DNA of 64,000 nt, taken from contig OZ244865.1 in NCBI GenBank assembly GCA_965221075.1, positions 1,240,001 through 1,304,000 of the forward strand. The letters are read 5' to 3'. Positions within the stretch are counted from its first letter, which is position 1, and each line of letters starts with the position of its first letter. The position numbers and the translations under genes are program-made. The stretch is from UBA2970 sp965221075 (GTDB lineage: Bacteria; Verrucomicrobiota; Verrucomicrobiia; Limisphaerales; AAA164-E04). The notes under the pieces are model-generated. The model ran no database searches and was not told where the DNA came from. It was given only the letters and a program-made list of their open reading frames with translations. Of the stretch, positions 25,162 through 34,650 are shown piece after piece.

Positions 25162-28100
25162 TCACGCAGGGGCGGTCGCCCGCTCCAGAAGTTCCGACAG
25201 TTTGTAAGTCACGCTGGTCGCGCCAAAATCGGGCTCGCGCGTGAACGGGCTGGACAAATAGCGTGGTTCGGCGGCATAGCCGCCGCCTACCTCGACGATG
25301 GCGAGAATGAACGTCTCCGGCCTGTTCAGCGCAATCACAATCTCATTGCACGTGACCGTTACCGTGTCAGCTCCCTCCACCCGGCCCTTGACCTCGATAA
25401 AGCGCAGCCGGCCGCTACCACTCTCACGGGACTCGATATCGTAGCCGAGGCGTTCGGCGCTCACATCGCGTGGCTCGTGGCCGAGCTTCTTCTCGGCGGC
25501 AATGACGGCGTCCATCGCCAGACGCTCCACCTCAGCCCGCCCTTCGGATGTGGTTTCGTGCAGGCCAGAATCCGCATCCAGTGAGGGCGTGCGCAAGAGC
25601 GCGGCCGGCACGATCAGCGCGCCACCTCGGATCTGCGGCGGCAGTGCGGAAATTTCCCGTTCGCGCGCCAGTGCCTCTCGGCGCCGCTGTAGGCGGTCGG
25701 CCAGATCGTTGGCCCGCGCCGCTGCCTGGTCGGCGGAAAGGCTGGTTTTCTTGCCTGCTCGCTCCGCTGCCTTCAGGTCCTCTGCGCGGTGGTCCCAATA
25801 GTTGATCTCCTTCTTGAGGCGCACCGTCACCTCACGCTCCACCTTGTCGATCTCGGGCAGGCGCCGGGCGCGCACCTCCTCCACATGCCGGGGCACGATG
25901 GCCGCAACGGCGTGGCCGAGGATGCGCTCTTCGAGCCCGCTTGCGAGCCAGTCTGCGCGCAGAGCCTCGTCCACGGAATCGCGTTCGTCGTCGGCAAGAG
26001 GCCGATAGTCGAGATAGGGGGCAGAGCCGGCATCGGCGATCCCTCCTTCGGCATCGACCTCTATGAACTGGAGGCGCTGGGAGATGACCTGCTGGCGGCC
26101 GTCGCGTCCGGTCCGGCCGTCCTGCACTGCATGTTCCAGATAGAACAGCACGCGCAATACTCTCCCTTCGTCGGTATCGTCCACAAGGACCGCTCCCTGT
26201 TTCAACAGCGAACGGTGCCGTTCCAGCAACAGGTCCAGCGTGGCCTCGAGCAGCGGATGGCCGGGGCAGAGCCACGCCGCCACAGGCGGTTGGTTGATAT
26301 GGTCTTTCTCGAAGCAGACGCGCTCGTAACGCTCCTGCACCGGCGCGCCCAAGCCGATCAGCCGGTCGCGCTCGCGAACCGGGCCCGGAACCCTGGCGAT
26401 CTCCCACCGGCCGGCTTCGCGCCGATGCACGCGACCGCCAAGGTGCCGAAACGCCTCCAGAAAGAAGGCCTGGATTTGGAAGGGCTGCAGGCGCCTGGCA
26501 GCGGCTCGCTCCATATCTTTGCGTATGCGCTCGATATCGATTGTGCTCATGGCCTCGCGCACCAGCGCACGCTCGTCGAACAATTGGGCGAGATGCTGTC
26601 GGTCGGCTACATCGTCCACTGCTTGGAACAGCCGGTCGCGCACTTCCGGTTGCTCGCCATAACGGATGGCTTCCATAAGCAGGTCGCTGAGCGCACGGCT
26701 GTCGAACAGGCGGCCGAGAACATCGTAGACCTTGCCGCCGAGCGCTTCGCGCGCCGCTTCGATCTTGTCCAGCAGGCGCAGATAGACCTCGCCCTCGCGG
26801 GTCTCGGCCGCGACCAGATTCCAGCAATGACAGACTTCGGTCTGACCGATGCGGTGGATGCGCCCGAAACGCTGCTCCAGCCGATTGGGGTTCCACGGCA
26901 GGTCGTAGTTTACCATCAGATGGGCGCGCTGCAGGTTGATGCCTTCCCCTGCGGCGTCGTTGGCAACCAGCACCAGAACGTCCTTGTCATGGGTGAAGGC
27001 CTCAACCGCCTTGCGGCGATCCTCACGGCCGACACCGCCATGGATGACCACGACGGCTTCGGGCCGGCCGAGGAGCGTGCGAATCCGGTCGGCGAGATAG
27101 TTGAGCGTGTCGCGCGGCTCCGTGAAGACTATGAGCTTGCGCCGGTTGCCCTCGCCGTCGGTCATCAAGGGGTGGTCGAGAATGCCGTTGAGCTCGGTCC
27201 ATTTGGTGTCCGCTCCAGTGCTCCTGAGCGTCGCGGCCTGCGTCTCCAGCTGTCGGAGCGTCGCAATCTCCGTTTCCAGCTCGGAGATCGTGCGAGCGGC
27301 CGTTGCCTGGTCAAGGATCGCTTCTTCTGTGACTTCCGCCTCCGCGCCCGGGACTTCATCGAACGCACTCTCGTCATCCTCCGTCCAGGCCGGAAGGCCC
27401 GGCTCCGGGGAAAGCCCCGCCTCGCGGCCGCGCTTCACCAGCCGTTCCTCGGCCAGGCGCCTTTCCAGCCGCTCGCGTCGTCGTCGAAGCGATTCATGGA
27501 TCGCAGCCGGCGAGGACGCCAGCCGACGCTGCAGGATGGCAAGTGCGAAGCCGACATTCTGGCGCCTCCGGTCGTCGCCCTCGGCGGCGAAGCGCTCGGC
27601 CCGGTTCATCTCCTCCTTCACATAGGTCGTGACCTCGGCATAGAGAGCCGCCTCGGCCCCGGAAAGCGCATAGCTCACGGTTTCCGCACGGCGTTCGGGA
27701 AAGAGCGGCGTGCCGTCGAATCGGAACAGTTCCTCCTTGGTGTGTCGGCGCATCAGGTCCGAGACATCCGCCTGGTGCACGCCGTCGCGGAAGCGGCCCT
27801 CGAAACGGTCGGCGTCGAGGAGTGCCATGAAGAGCTGGAAATCCTGCTCCTTGCCGTTATGCGGCGTCGCCGTCATCAGCAAGAGATGCCGGGAGCAGAC
27901 GCCGAGTTTCTGGCCGAGCTGATAGCGCTTGGTGTATTTGACCTCACCGCCGAAGAAGCTCGCAGACATGCGGTGCGCCTCGTCGACGACGATCAGATCC
28001 CACTCCTTGCCCGCTTCCAGCTTCGATTGAAGGTCCGGGTTGCGGGCGAGCACATCGAGGCGCGCGATCACCAGGTTGCGCTCGGCGAACGGGTTGCCCG

Positions 28101-28674
28101 TCCGCGCCGTCTCTATTTGTTCGCGGGTCAGGATGTCGAAGGCGAGGCCGAACTTCTCGTATAGTTCGTCCTGCCATTGCTCCACCAGAACGCCCGGTGC
28201 GACTATGAGGCAGCGTTCGATGTCCCCGCGAATTGCCAACTCCCGAATCAAGAGTCCGGCCATGATGGTCTTGCCCGCTCCGGGATCATCGGCAAGGAGG
28301 AAGCGCAGCGGCTGCCGCTGGAGCATCTCACGATAGACCGCCGTGATCTGATGCGGCAGCGGCTCGATGCGCGCTGCATGAATGGCAAGATAGGGGTCGA
28401 AGAGATGAGCGAGTCGAATGCGCCAGGCTTCGGACACGAGCCGCAACAGCCTTCCGTCCCCGTCGAACGAACATGGGCGGCCTGCCTCGGCTATGTCGAG
28501 CTTGGTCTCTTCGTCGCGATAGACGAGGCGATTGCTGACAGCGCCGGCCGCGTCTTCATAGGTCACCTTGACCGCCTGGTCGCCGAACCACTCCAGATGA
28601 ACGACCCGCGCCGCCCCGCCGGGCGCCAGCCCGTGGACGAACGCCCCCGCCTTCAGCTCCTCAAGCGCCGCCAA
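25162..28674 (-). CDS. SNF2-type helicase with C-terminal DUF3883
   Basis: The 1170-residue protein is a superfamily 2 DNA translocase. Motif I is DDPGAGKTIMAG (129-140, GAGKT 132-136), motif II DEAH (231-234) and motif III TATPH (268-272). The second RecA-like domain has NDAAGEGINLQ and the QRFGRIHRIGQ motif VI near 600-635. A coiled coil lies near 440-520, and a second near 960-1010. The C-terminal DUF3883 (GYDIESRE then RFIEVKGR, about 1060-1085) resembles a restriction-endonuclease-like fold. The start is TTG at 28674: an in-frame stop lies eight codons upstream and AGGGAG sits at the right distance. It is the first large gene of the defence operon and probably the translocating or DNA-processing component. 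Confidence 0.88.
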   Translation of the reverse strand: MAALEELKAGAFVHGLAPGGAARVVHLEWFGDQAVKVTYEDAAGAVSNRLVYRDEETKLDIAEAGRPCSFDGDGRLLRLVSEAWRIRLAHLFDPYLAIHAARIEPLPHQITAVYREMLQRQPLRFLLADDPGAGKTIMAGLLIRELAIRGDIERCLIVAPGVLVEQWQDELYEKFGLAFDILTREQIETARTGNPFAERNLVIARLDVLARNPDLQSKLEAGKEWDLIVVDEAHRMSASFFGGEVKYTKRYQLGQKLGVCSRHLLLMTATPHNGKEQDFQLFMALLDADRFEGRFRDGVHQADVSDLMRRHTKEELFRFDGTPLFPERRAETVSYALSGAEAALYAEVTTYVKEEMNRAERFAAEGDDRRRQNVGFALAILQRRLASSPAAIHESLRRRRERLERRLAEERLVKRGREAGLSPEPGLPAWTEDDESAFDEVPGAEAEVTEEAILDQATAARTISELETEIATLRQLETQAATLRSTGADTKWTELNGILDHPLMTDGEGNRRKLIVFTEPRDTLNYLADRIRTLLGRPEAVVVIHGGVGREDRRKAVEAFTHDKDVLVLVANDAAGEGINLQRAHLMVNYDLPWNPNRLEQRFGRIHRIGQTEVCHCWNLVAAETREGEVYLRLLDKIEAAREALGGKVYDVLGRLFDSRALSDLLMEAIRYGEQPEVRDRLFQAVDDVADRQHLAQLFDERALVREAMSTIDIERIRKDMERAAARRLQPFQIQAFFLEAFRHLGGRVHRREAGRWEIARVPGPVRERDRLIGLGAPVQERYERVCFEKDHINQPPVAAWLCPGHPLLEATLDLLLERHRSLLKQGAVLVDDTDEGRVLRVLFYLEHAVQDGRTGRDGRQQVISQRLQFIEVDAEGGIADAGSAPYLDYRPLADDERDSVDEALRADWLASGLEERILGHAVAAIVPRHVEEVRARRLPEIDKVEREVTVRLKKEINYWDHRAEDLKAAERAGKKTSLSADQAAARANDLADRLQRRREALAREREISALPPQIRGGALIVPAALLRTPSLDADSGLHETTSEGRAEVERLAMDAVIAAEKKLGHEPRDVSAERLGYDIESRESGSGRLRFIEVKGRVEGADTVTVTCNEIVIALNRPETFILAIVEVGGGYAAEPRYLSSPFTREPDFGATSVTYKLSELLERATAPA

Positions 28675-28820
28675 TGCCCGCTCCCTTTCTGGAAGTCACA
28701 GTTCCGACACACACGCACAGCCTCGCAGGCCAGCCCACGCCATCCGCAGCGATCCAGTGAGTAACACCGCTCCGAGACGATGTACTGCTCGACACCATCA
28801 TAGTACCGGATGCAATCCAT
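28653..28820 (-). CDS. Possible small cysteine-rich protein
   Basis: An ATG-started frame of 55 codons overlaps the helicase start by 22 bases. It encodes five cysteines in the order C19-x5-C25-x6-C32-x5-C38-x2-C41 plus C3, with aromatic and basic residues between (CRNCDFQKG near the end). The spacing could form a zinc ribbon. I do not recognise a family. Overlap with the TTG start of the helicase would allow translational coupling and would explain the weak start codon. It could also be chance. Confidence 0.3.
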   Translation of the reverse strand: MDCIRYYDGVEQYIVSERCYSLDRCGWRGLACEAVRVCRNCDFQKGSGHWRRLRS

Positions 28821-29030
28821 ATGGCCTGCGCACGCTCACGAGATCGCCTGGTGGTGACCGGGGGCGTCCCCGCTTCGGAGCTCCTGGACGACCTTCAGTC
28901 CTAAGCCTGACGCCCGGATCCCTTCCGCGGCGCCCGCCCAACCGGGCGAGCAGCTTCCACACGTGCGCAAATAATGGATTTCAATTGATTCCCATTAGAT
29001 TCCCAGTGCCCTTCAGGGCCCGATCTCGGG

Positions 29031-29071
29031 CAAAAGAAAACCCCTAGAAAACGCTTTGTTTTCAAGGGGTT
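29031..29071 (-). terminator. Rho-independent terminator of tRNA-fMet
   Basis: A 14-base-pair stem with one A-A mismatch (AACCCCTTGAAAAC / GTTTTCTAGGGGTT on the minus strand, arms 29058-29071 and 29039-29052, loop 5 bases) begins 5 bases past the tRNA CCA end. TTCTTTT follows it. Confidence 0.85.
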
Positions 29072-29074
29072 CGG

Positions 29075-29152
<78 letters not shown>

Positions 29153-29158
29153 GCCCCC

Positions 29159-29187
29159 AACCTAGGCCCCGGCCCTCCCCGGGTCAA
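29159..29187 (-). promoter_or_regulatory. tRNA-fMet promoter
   Basis: TTGACC (29187-29182), 17 bases, TAGGTT (29164-29159) on the minus strand; the mature tRNA begins 7 bases after the -10 box. A GC-rich discriminator follows, as for stringently controlled stable RNA genes. Confidence 0.7.
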
Positions 29188-29231
29188 GCGGTTCCAGGAA
29201 AAAAGTCGCGGAACGGGCCGCCGGGAGGAGC

Positions 29232-29260
29232 TTGCCGCGCTGTCCAGACAGGAGTAGAAT
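29232..29260 (+). promoter_or_regulatory. Promoter of the HEAT/cytochrome dehydrogenase
   Basis: TTGCCG (29232-29237), 17 bases, TAGAAT (29255-29260), only 12 bases before the ATG at 29273. The leader would be very short, so the real start could be further downstream or translation nearly leaderless. Confidence 0.4.
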
Positions 29261-29272
29261 CCCCTAAAGCGG

Positions 29273-32200
29273 ATGCGCCAGGAACCCCTCCAGCCCCTCT
29301 CTCTCCAGCGGTGGAGGGGGCGCTGGCGGCCGTTTCTCCTGATCGCCTTCCTAGCGCCTGGAATCCCGGACGCGTCCGAGGGGGAGTCCGCTCTCCAGGA
29401 AATGGTCCTGGCGCCCGGCTTCGCCTCCAGGGTCTACGCCGAGGAGCCCCGGTTCGCCAACCCCGTCGGCTTCACCTTCGACGACCAGGGCCGCTGCTAT
29501 GTGGTCGAGACCTACCGGAGAAGGACATCCGCCTTCGACATCCGCTTCTTCCCCGACTGGCTGGAGGAGGATCTCGCCCTTCGTTCGGTCGAGGACCGCC
29601 GCCGCCTGCTGGAGGCCAGGGTGGTCGATGGCAGTCCGTCCATCGCCTCTCGTTTCCGGGTGGATCGCAACCGGGACGGAGTCTTCGACTACCGCGATCT
29701 GGCGGTCGAGTCGGAGAGGATCCGCCTTCTGGCCGATGAGGACGGGGACGGGCTCGCCGACAGCGCCGCCACCTTCGCGGAGGGATTCGACTCGACGGTC
29801 TCTGGCCTGGCCGGCGGAGCGCTGGCCTGGGGGGACTCGCTCTGGTTCGCCTGCATTCCCGATCTCTGGAGGCTGAGGGATCGGGACCAGGATGGACGGG
29901 CGGAGGAGAGGGAGCCGCTCCATTCCGGCTTCGGAGTGCATCTGGGCCTGGGAGGCCACGATCTCAACGGCCCGGTCCTGGGGCCGGACCGGCGGCTCTA
30001 CTTCGCCGTCGGGGATCGGGGCGCGCGCGTCGAGCGCGAGGGGGAGGTCCTGGCGGATCTGCCCGACACCGGAGCGGTGTTCCGCTGCAAGCTGGACGGC
30101 AGCGATCTAGAGGTGGTGGCCACGGGCCTGCGCAATCCCCACGATCTGGCCTTCGACCATCTCGGAAACCTGTGGACGGTGGACAACAACGCCGGCAGCG
30201 GGGATCGGTGCCGCCTGATCCACGTGGTCGAAGGGGCCGACTACGGGTGGCGGATCGGATGGCAGTGGTTCTCGGGCAAGGGGCTTTGGGAAAGGGAGGG
30301 GATCTGGAAGCTCCCGGAGGAGAACACCGGAGCCTGGGTACTGCCGCCTGTGGCCCATGTCGGACATGGCCCGTCGGGACTTGCCTGCTACCCGGGCACC
30401 GGACTTTCGGATCGCTTCGCCGGGCATTTCTTCCTGGCCGACTTTCCCGGGGGGATCCGCTACTTCCGTCCCGAGCCCGAGGGAGCCGGGTTCGCCTTGC
30501 CCCATCCTCCCGAACAGCTGCAGGGCGGATCCGCCGGGAGCATGGAGCACAGGATCCTCTGGGGACTCTACCCGGTGGACGTGGGGTTCGGTCCGGGGGG
30601 CGGGATCTACGTGGCCGACTGGGTGGAGGGCTGGGAGAAGACCGGCAAGGGTCGGATCTTCCATCTGGTGGAGGAGGGGATTACCGCCTTCGGGGAGTCC
30701 ACCGCGACCGATCGGATCCTGGCGGAGGGGATGGAGGGGCGCTCCTCGAAGGAGGTGGCCGGCTTCCTGGGGCATCCGGACGCACGTGTCCGGATGCGGG
30801 CCCAGTTCGAGCTGGTGGATCGGCACGACCGATCCGGCAACTCCCTGGAGGAGGCCATCGCAGGCGCGCTGGGCTTGAGCCCCTTCGCCCTGCTGCAGGA
30901 GGCGCTCGAGGCCGGGCCCACTCTGGAGGCTCGCCTTCACGGGCTGTGGGGACTGGGGGAGATCCTGGCGGACACCGCCTCGGGCAGCCGTTTCCTGGCT
31001 CCCTTCCTCGAGGATCCCGATCCCGAGGTCCGTGCCCAGACCGCCCGCACCCTTGCCGACAGGGGGCTGGTGGGCTTCCACTCCAACTACCTCGCCCTGC
31101 TGCAGGATCCCGATCCCCGGGTCAGGTTCCACGGCATGCTCTGGGCGGGCAAGACGGTGCGCCGCGGCTTCCACGAAGTCCAGGCCCGCGACGGGCTTCC
31201 CGAACTGGTCAGCCTTCGGGACAGCTCACTCTTCCTGGATCAGCTGCGGCAGAACGACGACAGGGATGCCTGGCTCCGGCATGCAGCGGTGATGGCCCTT
31301 GCCTGGATCGGGGACGTTCCCGCACTGGTCCAGGCCGCTTCCCTGGAGTCGCGTTCGGCGCGCCTGGGCGCGGTCCTGGCCCTGCGCCGCCTGGGCCGGC
31401 CGGAGATCGGGGCGTACCTGGAGGATGCGGATCCCGGGATCGTCCAGGAGGCGGCCAGGGCCATCCACGATCTGGATTTCGCCCAGGCCATGCCGGATCT
31501 GGCGGCGCTCCATGCCCGGCTGGATCTCCCCATGCCGGTGCTGGAGCGGTCCCTCAACGCCCTCTTCCGCCTGGGCAGGGACCAGGACGCCGCCATCCTG
31601 GTGGACTTCGCCATGAAGGCCGAAGTTCCCGAGCCGCTTCGGCTGGCGGCGCTCCGCGCCCTGGGCCATTGGGCCGATCCGCCCTCCGTGGATCCCTTGC
31701 TGGGGCTGTGGCGCCCGGCGGCGGAGCGGGACGCCCGCGCGGCGGTGGTCCCTCTGGACCAGGCCCTGGCTGCTCTGCTGGAGGATCCGTCCGAGTCCGT
31801 CAGGGTGGCCGCCATCGAGGCCATGGCCAAGCTGGGCATGGCCAGGGAGGAGGGGAGGCTCGAGGCCCTGGTCCGGGATCCGGATGCGGGAGAGGGGCCC
31901 CGCCTGGCCGCCTTCGACGCCCTGGCCGGGGCCGGAGGCCCGGGTCTGCCCGATCTGGTCCAGGAGCTGCGGACCAGCCAGCTGGAGAGCCTTCGGGTCC
32001 GGGCGGCCCAGGCCCAGGGGGCTCTGCCTCCGGAGCAGGCCCTGGAGCTCTACCGCCAGGATCTGAGGTCGGACAGCCCCCGCCTGCAGCGGGCTGCGCT
32101 CGAGGGAGTGGCCAGGATACAGGATCCGGAGGCGACGAGGCTGCTTTCGCGCTGGATGGATCGTCTCGCCGGCGGGGAGGTGCCCGACGGGCTGATCCTC

Positions 32201-32737
32201 GATCTCCTGGAGGCGGTGCAGGTCCACGGGGATGCCGCCCTGCTCGATCGGCTCGAGAGCTATCGGGAGAAGCAGGCCGGCGGGAAGGATCCCCTGGCGG
32301 CCTGGAGGGAGACGCTGCACGGCGGAGATGCCCTGGCGGGCCGGGAGCTGTTCGAGACCCGGCTCGATCTGCAGTGCAGCCAGTGCCACCTTTCCGGGCC
32401 TTCTCCCGGGGTGGGGCCGGATCTCGCCGCCGTGGGCCGGCGCCTTTCGCGCGAGAGGATCCTGGAGTCCCTGCTGTTTCCCAACCACGAGATCACTCCC
32501 GGCTACGAATCGGTCTCGGTGGCCCTCTCCCGCGGAGGCGTCCTCCAGGGGGTTGTCCGGGAGGAATCCGGGGAGGAGCTGGTCATCGCCTCCCTGGAGG
32601 ACGGGGTCACCAGGATCCCCCTCGGCGACATCCTCGCTCGCAGAACCCTCCTGTCGCCCATGCCCGAGGGGCTGGCCGATCGCGTCACCCGCAGGGAGCT
32701 GCGCGATCTGGTCGAGTACCTTTCGACCCTGCGGTAG
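29273..32737 (+). CDS. PVC-type membrane-bound dehydrogenase with HEAT repeats and cytochrome c domain
   Basis: The 1154-residue exported protein begins with a basic leader and a hydrophobic stretch (FLLIAFLAPG). Residues about 40-470 form the beta-propeller of the PVC membrane-bound dehydrogenase family (VGFTFDDQGRCYVVETYR, LRNPHDLAFDHLGNLWTVDN, PVDVGFGPGGGIYVADW). About 480-1000 is a run of HEAT-like helical pairs. The end is a cytochrome c-like domain with one haem site, CSQCH, near 1042. Asp-rich calcium-type loops (DRNRDGVFDYRDL, DEDGDGLAD) occur in the propeller. These proteins are very common in Planctomycetes and Verrucomicrobiota and probably oxidise sugars in the periplasm; no substrate is established. 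rnhB follows after 14 bases. Confidence 0.88.
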   Translation: MRQEPLQPLSLQRWRGRWRPFLLIAFLAPGIPDASEGESALQEMVLAPGFASRVYAEEPRFANPVGFTFDDQGRCYVVETYRRRTSAFDIRFFPDWLEEDLALRSVEDRRRLLEARVVDGSPSIASRFRVDRNRDGVFDYRDLAVESERIRLLADEDGDGLADSAATFAEGFDSTVSGLAGGALAWGDSLWFACIPDLWRLRDRDQDGRAEEREPLHSGFGVHLGLGGHDLNGPVLGPDRRLYFAVGDRGARVEREGEVLADLPDTGAVFRCKLDGSDLEVVATGLRNPHDLAFDHLGNLWTVDNNAGSGDRCRLIHVVEGADYGWRIGWQWFSGKGLWEREGIWKLPEENTGAWVLPPVAHVGHGPSGLACYPGTGLSDRFAGHFFLADFPGGIRYFRPEPEGAGFALPHPPEQLQGGSAGSMEHRILWGLYPVDVGFGPGGGIYVADWVEGWEKTGKGRIFHLVEEGITAFGESTATDRILAEGMEGRSSKEVAGFLGHPDARVRMRAQFELVDRHDRSGNSLEEAIAGALGLSPFALLQEALEAGPTLEARLHGLWGLGEILADTASGSRFLAPFLEDPDPEVRAQTARTLADRGLVGFHSNYLALLQDPDPRVRFHGMLWAGKTVRRGFHEVQARDGLPELVSLRDSSLFLDQLRQNDDRDAWLRHAAVMALAWIGDVPALVQAASLESRSARLGAVLALRRLGRPEIGAYLEDADPGIVQEAARAIHDLDFAQAMPDLAALHARLDLPMPVLERSLNALFRLGRDQDAAILVDFAMKAEVPEPLRLAALRALGHWADPPSVDPLLGLWRPAAERDARAAVVPLDQALAALLEDPSESVRVAAIEAMAKLGMAREEGRLEALVRDPDAGEGPRLAAFDALAGAGGPGLPDLVQELRTSQLESLRVRAAQAQGALPPEQALELYRQDLRSDSPRLQRAALEGVARIQDPEATRLLSRWMDRLAGGEVPDGLILDLLEAVQVHGDAALLDRLESYREKQAGGKDPLAAWRETLHGGDALAGRELFETRLDLQCSQCHLSGPSPGVGPDLAAVGRRLSRERILESLLFPNHEITPGYESVSVALSRGGVLQGVVREESGEELVIASLEDGVTRIPLGDILARRTLLSPMPEGLADRVTRRELRDLVEYLSTLR

Positions 32738-32751
32738 GACTCTCCGGAACC

Positions 32752-33408
32752 GTGAGGGAGGCGGATCGGCTCCGGTTCGAGAGGGACCTGGCCTCGCAGG
32801 GCTGCCGCCGGATCGCGGGGATCGACGAGGCGGGCAGGGGACCCCTGGCCGGCCCCGTGGTGGTGGCCGCGGTGGTCCTTCCCCTCCGCTGGATCCGGCA
32901 GGGCATGCCCCGGCGCCTGGCCGGCATCGACGATTCCAAGCGGCTGGCGCCCAGGCTCCGCGAGGCCCTGTGCCAGGCGCTGCTGGCCGAGCCCGGAGTG
33001 TCCTGGCGCGTCCGCTCGGTGTCCTCCCGGCAGATCGACCGGCTCAACATCCTCCAGGCCACCCGCCTGGGGATGGAGCGGTGCCTCCGCTCCCTGCAGG
33101 GAGGAGCGGATCACGTGCTGGTGGACGGGCTGCGGGTCCCCTCCCTGGGCGAAGCGCAGACGGCGCTGGTCCGGGGCGACTCCCGCAGCTACTCGATCGC
33201 GGCGGCCAGCATCCTGGCCAAGACTCTCCGGGACCGCATCCTGGCCGTCTACGACCGGCGCTATCCCGGTTACGGCTTCGCCCGCCACAAGGGCTACCCC
33301 ACCGCCCAGCACCTGCTGGCGCTCCGCCGTCTGGGGCCGGCTCCGGTCCACCGGCTCAGCTTCGCCCCGGTGCGTCGGCATCTGGACCTCTTCGCCGGCC
33401 GGAGGTAG
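32752..33408 (+). CDS. rnhB: Ribonuclease HII
   Basis: This 218-residue enzyme removes RNA from RNA-DNA hybrids and single misinserted ribonucleotides. The active-site motif is IAGIDEAGRGPLAGPVVVAA near residues 21-40, followed by DDSKRL, VDG and AAASILAKTLRD, giving the DEDD set. The GTG at 32752 is the start chosen: it restores the usual N-terminal length and comes 14 bases after the preceding stop. mutM follows after 2 bases, so the two repair genes are one transcript. Confidence 0.92.
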   Translation: MREADRLRFERDLASQGCRRIAGIDEAGRGPLAGPVVVAAVVLPLRWIRQGMPRRLAGIDDSKRLAPRLREALCQALLAEPGVSWRVRSVSSRQIDRLNILQATRLGMERCLRSLQGGADHVLVDGLRVPSLGEAQTALVRGDSRSYSIAAASILAKTLRDRILAVYDRRYPGYGFARHKGYPTAQHLLALRRLGPAPVHRLSFAPVRRHLDLFAGRR

Positions 33409-33410
33409 CG

Positions 33411-34259
33411 GTGCCGGAGCTTCCCGAGGTCGAGGTCCTGGCCCGCCACCTGGACCGCAGGCTGCCTGGACGGCGCATCCGGACCGTCCAGGTGGCGCGT
33501 CCCCGTTCGGTGCGCCCCCATCCTCCCAGGGAGTTCGCCAGCCGTCTGGCAGGGGGGCGCTTCGTCTCGGTGGGACGCCGGGGCAAGTACCTGCTCTTCG
33601 GCCTCGGATTCCCCCGGGGATCCGCCTGTCTGGTCGGCCACCTGGGGATGACCGGACGCATCTTCTGCCAGAGGAAGGGCCGGGAGCTTCCCCGGCACGC
33701 TGCGGTGATCCTGCACCTGGACCGGGGGGACTGCCTCTTCTCGGACAGCCGCGGGTTCGGCCGCCTGACGCTGGAGTCCTCGCCGCTGGAGCGGCTGGGG
33801 CCCGAGCCCCTTTCGGACCAGTTCACCATCGACTATCTCCGGAGCCGCCTGGCCCTCTCGGGCCGTCCGGTCAAGGCGCGCCTGATGGATCAGGACCTGG
33901 TGGCGGGCCTGGGGAACATCCGTGCTGCGGAGGCGCTCTACCTGGCGGGCGTCCATCCCGCCACCCCCTGCCGCCGCCTTTCCCGCTCCAGCGCGGCCCG
34001 CCTCCACCGGGCCATCCGCACGGCCCTGGGCACGGCCATCGAGCGCGGGCTCTCCCTTCCCCTGGACCTCGACGGGCCCGGGAGGAGGGGCGAGAGGCTC
34101 TTCTACTTCGGCAGGCGGCCCGGCGGCGGTGGCGGCGGTGAGCGGCTCTGGGTCTATGGAAGGGAAGGGGAGGCCTGCCTCCGCTGCCGCTCTCCCATCG
34201 TCAGGATCGTCCAGGCGGGACGTTCCAGCTTCCTCTGTCCCCGCTGCCAGGGAGGCTGA
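33411..34259 (+). CDS. mutM: Formamidopyrimidine-DNA glycosylase
   Basis: The 282-residue base-excision enzyme starts at GTG 33411 with GGAGG six bases upstream, leaving the catalytic proline at position 2 and glutamate at 3 (PELPEVE). The DNA-binding and product-release motif DQDLVAGLGNIRAAEAL is near residue 163. The C-terminal zinc finger is CLRC-x16-CPRC. It removes 8-oxoguanine and ring-opened purines and nicks the strand. A glycine run (GGGGGGE) in the loop before the zinc finger is a local oddity. It is co-transcribed with rnhB. Confidence 0.93.
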   Translation: MPELPEVEVLARHLDRRLPGRRIRTVQVARPRSVRPHPPREFASRLAGGRFVSVGRRGKYLLFGLGFPRGSACLVGHLGMTGRIFCQRKGRELPRHAAVILHLDRGDCLFSDSRGFGRLTLESSPLERLGPEPLSDQFTIDYLRSRLALSGRPVKARLMDQDLVAGLGNIRAAEALYLAGVHPATPCRRLSRSSAARLHRAIRTALGTAIERGLSLPLDLDGPGRRGERLFYFGRRPGGGGGGERLWVYGREGEACLRCRSPIVRIVQAGRSSFLCPRCQGG

Positions 34260-34522
34260 CTTCCCCGGCCAACGGACACCTTGGCCCGTCACGGCCCCTT
34301 CCGGTCGGATGCAGGGAGCGCTCGTGCCGGTGCGGGGACGCCTCGCGGGACGGGGCCGGGCCGGCCTCCGGCGGCCGCAGCAAGGACCGGCGCAGCCGGG
34401 AAGATGCCTGCCCGGACCCGGAACGGGGATCAGCCGGGAAGGAGTCCGGGGAGGGCGGGGGCAATGCGATGCGAGCAGCCCGCAGGGGTAGGGGAGAGCG
34501 GGCCAAGGGGCGATCCCGGATC
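34260..34522. other. Spacer between mutM and the tRNA-Asn promoter
   Basis: No gene or clear terminator is seen in these 263 bases. Confidence 0.5.
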
Positions 34523-34551
34523 TTGACTTCTGGCCTCCCAGGGGGCAGGGT
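34523..34551 (+). promoter_or_regulatory. tRNA-Asn promoter
   Basis: TTGACT (34523-34528) is followed after 17 bases by CAGGGT (34546-34551), 21 bases before the tRNA. The -35 box is good and the -10 box poor. Confidence 0.4.
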
Positions 34552-34572
34552 CCCTTGTCCCGTCCCTCGGGA

Positions 34573-34647
34573 TCTGGAGTAGCTCAATGGTAGAGCAGCT
34601 GGCTGTTAACCAGCGGGTTGTAGGTTCGAGTCCTACCTCCAGAGCCA
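34573..34647 (+). tRNA. tRNA-Asn (GTT anticodon)
   Basis: The acceptor stem TCTGGAG pairs with CTCCAGA, followed by discriminator G and an encoded CCA. The D arm is AGCTCAATGGTAGAGC, the anticodon arm CTGGCTGTTAACCAG with GTT, and the T arm GTAGGTTCGAGTCCTAC. Confidence 0.95.
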
Positions 34648-34650
34648 TCC

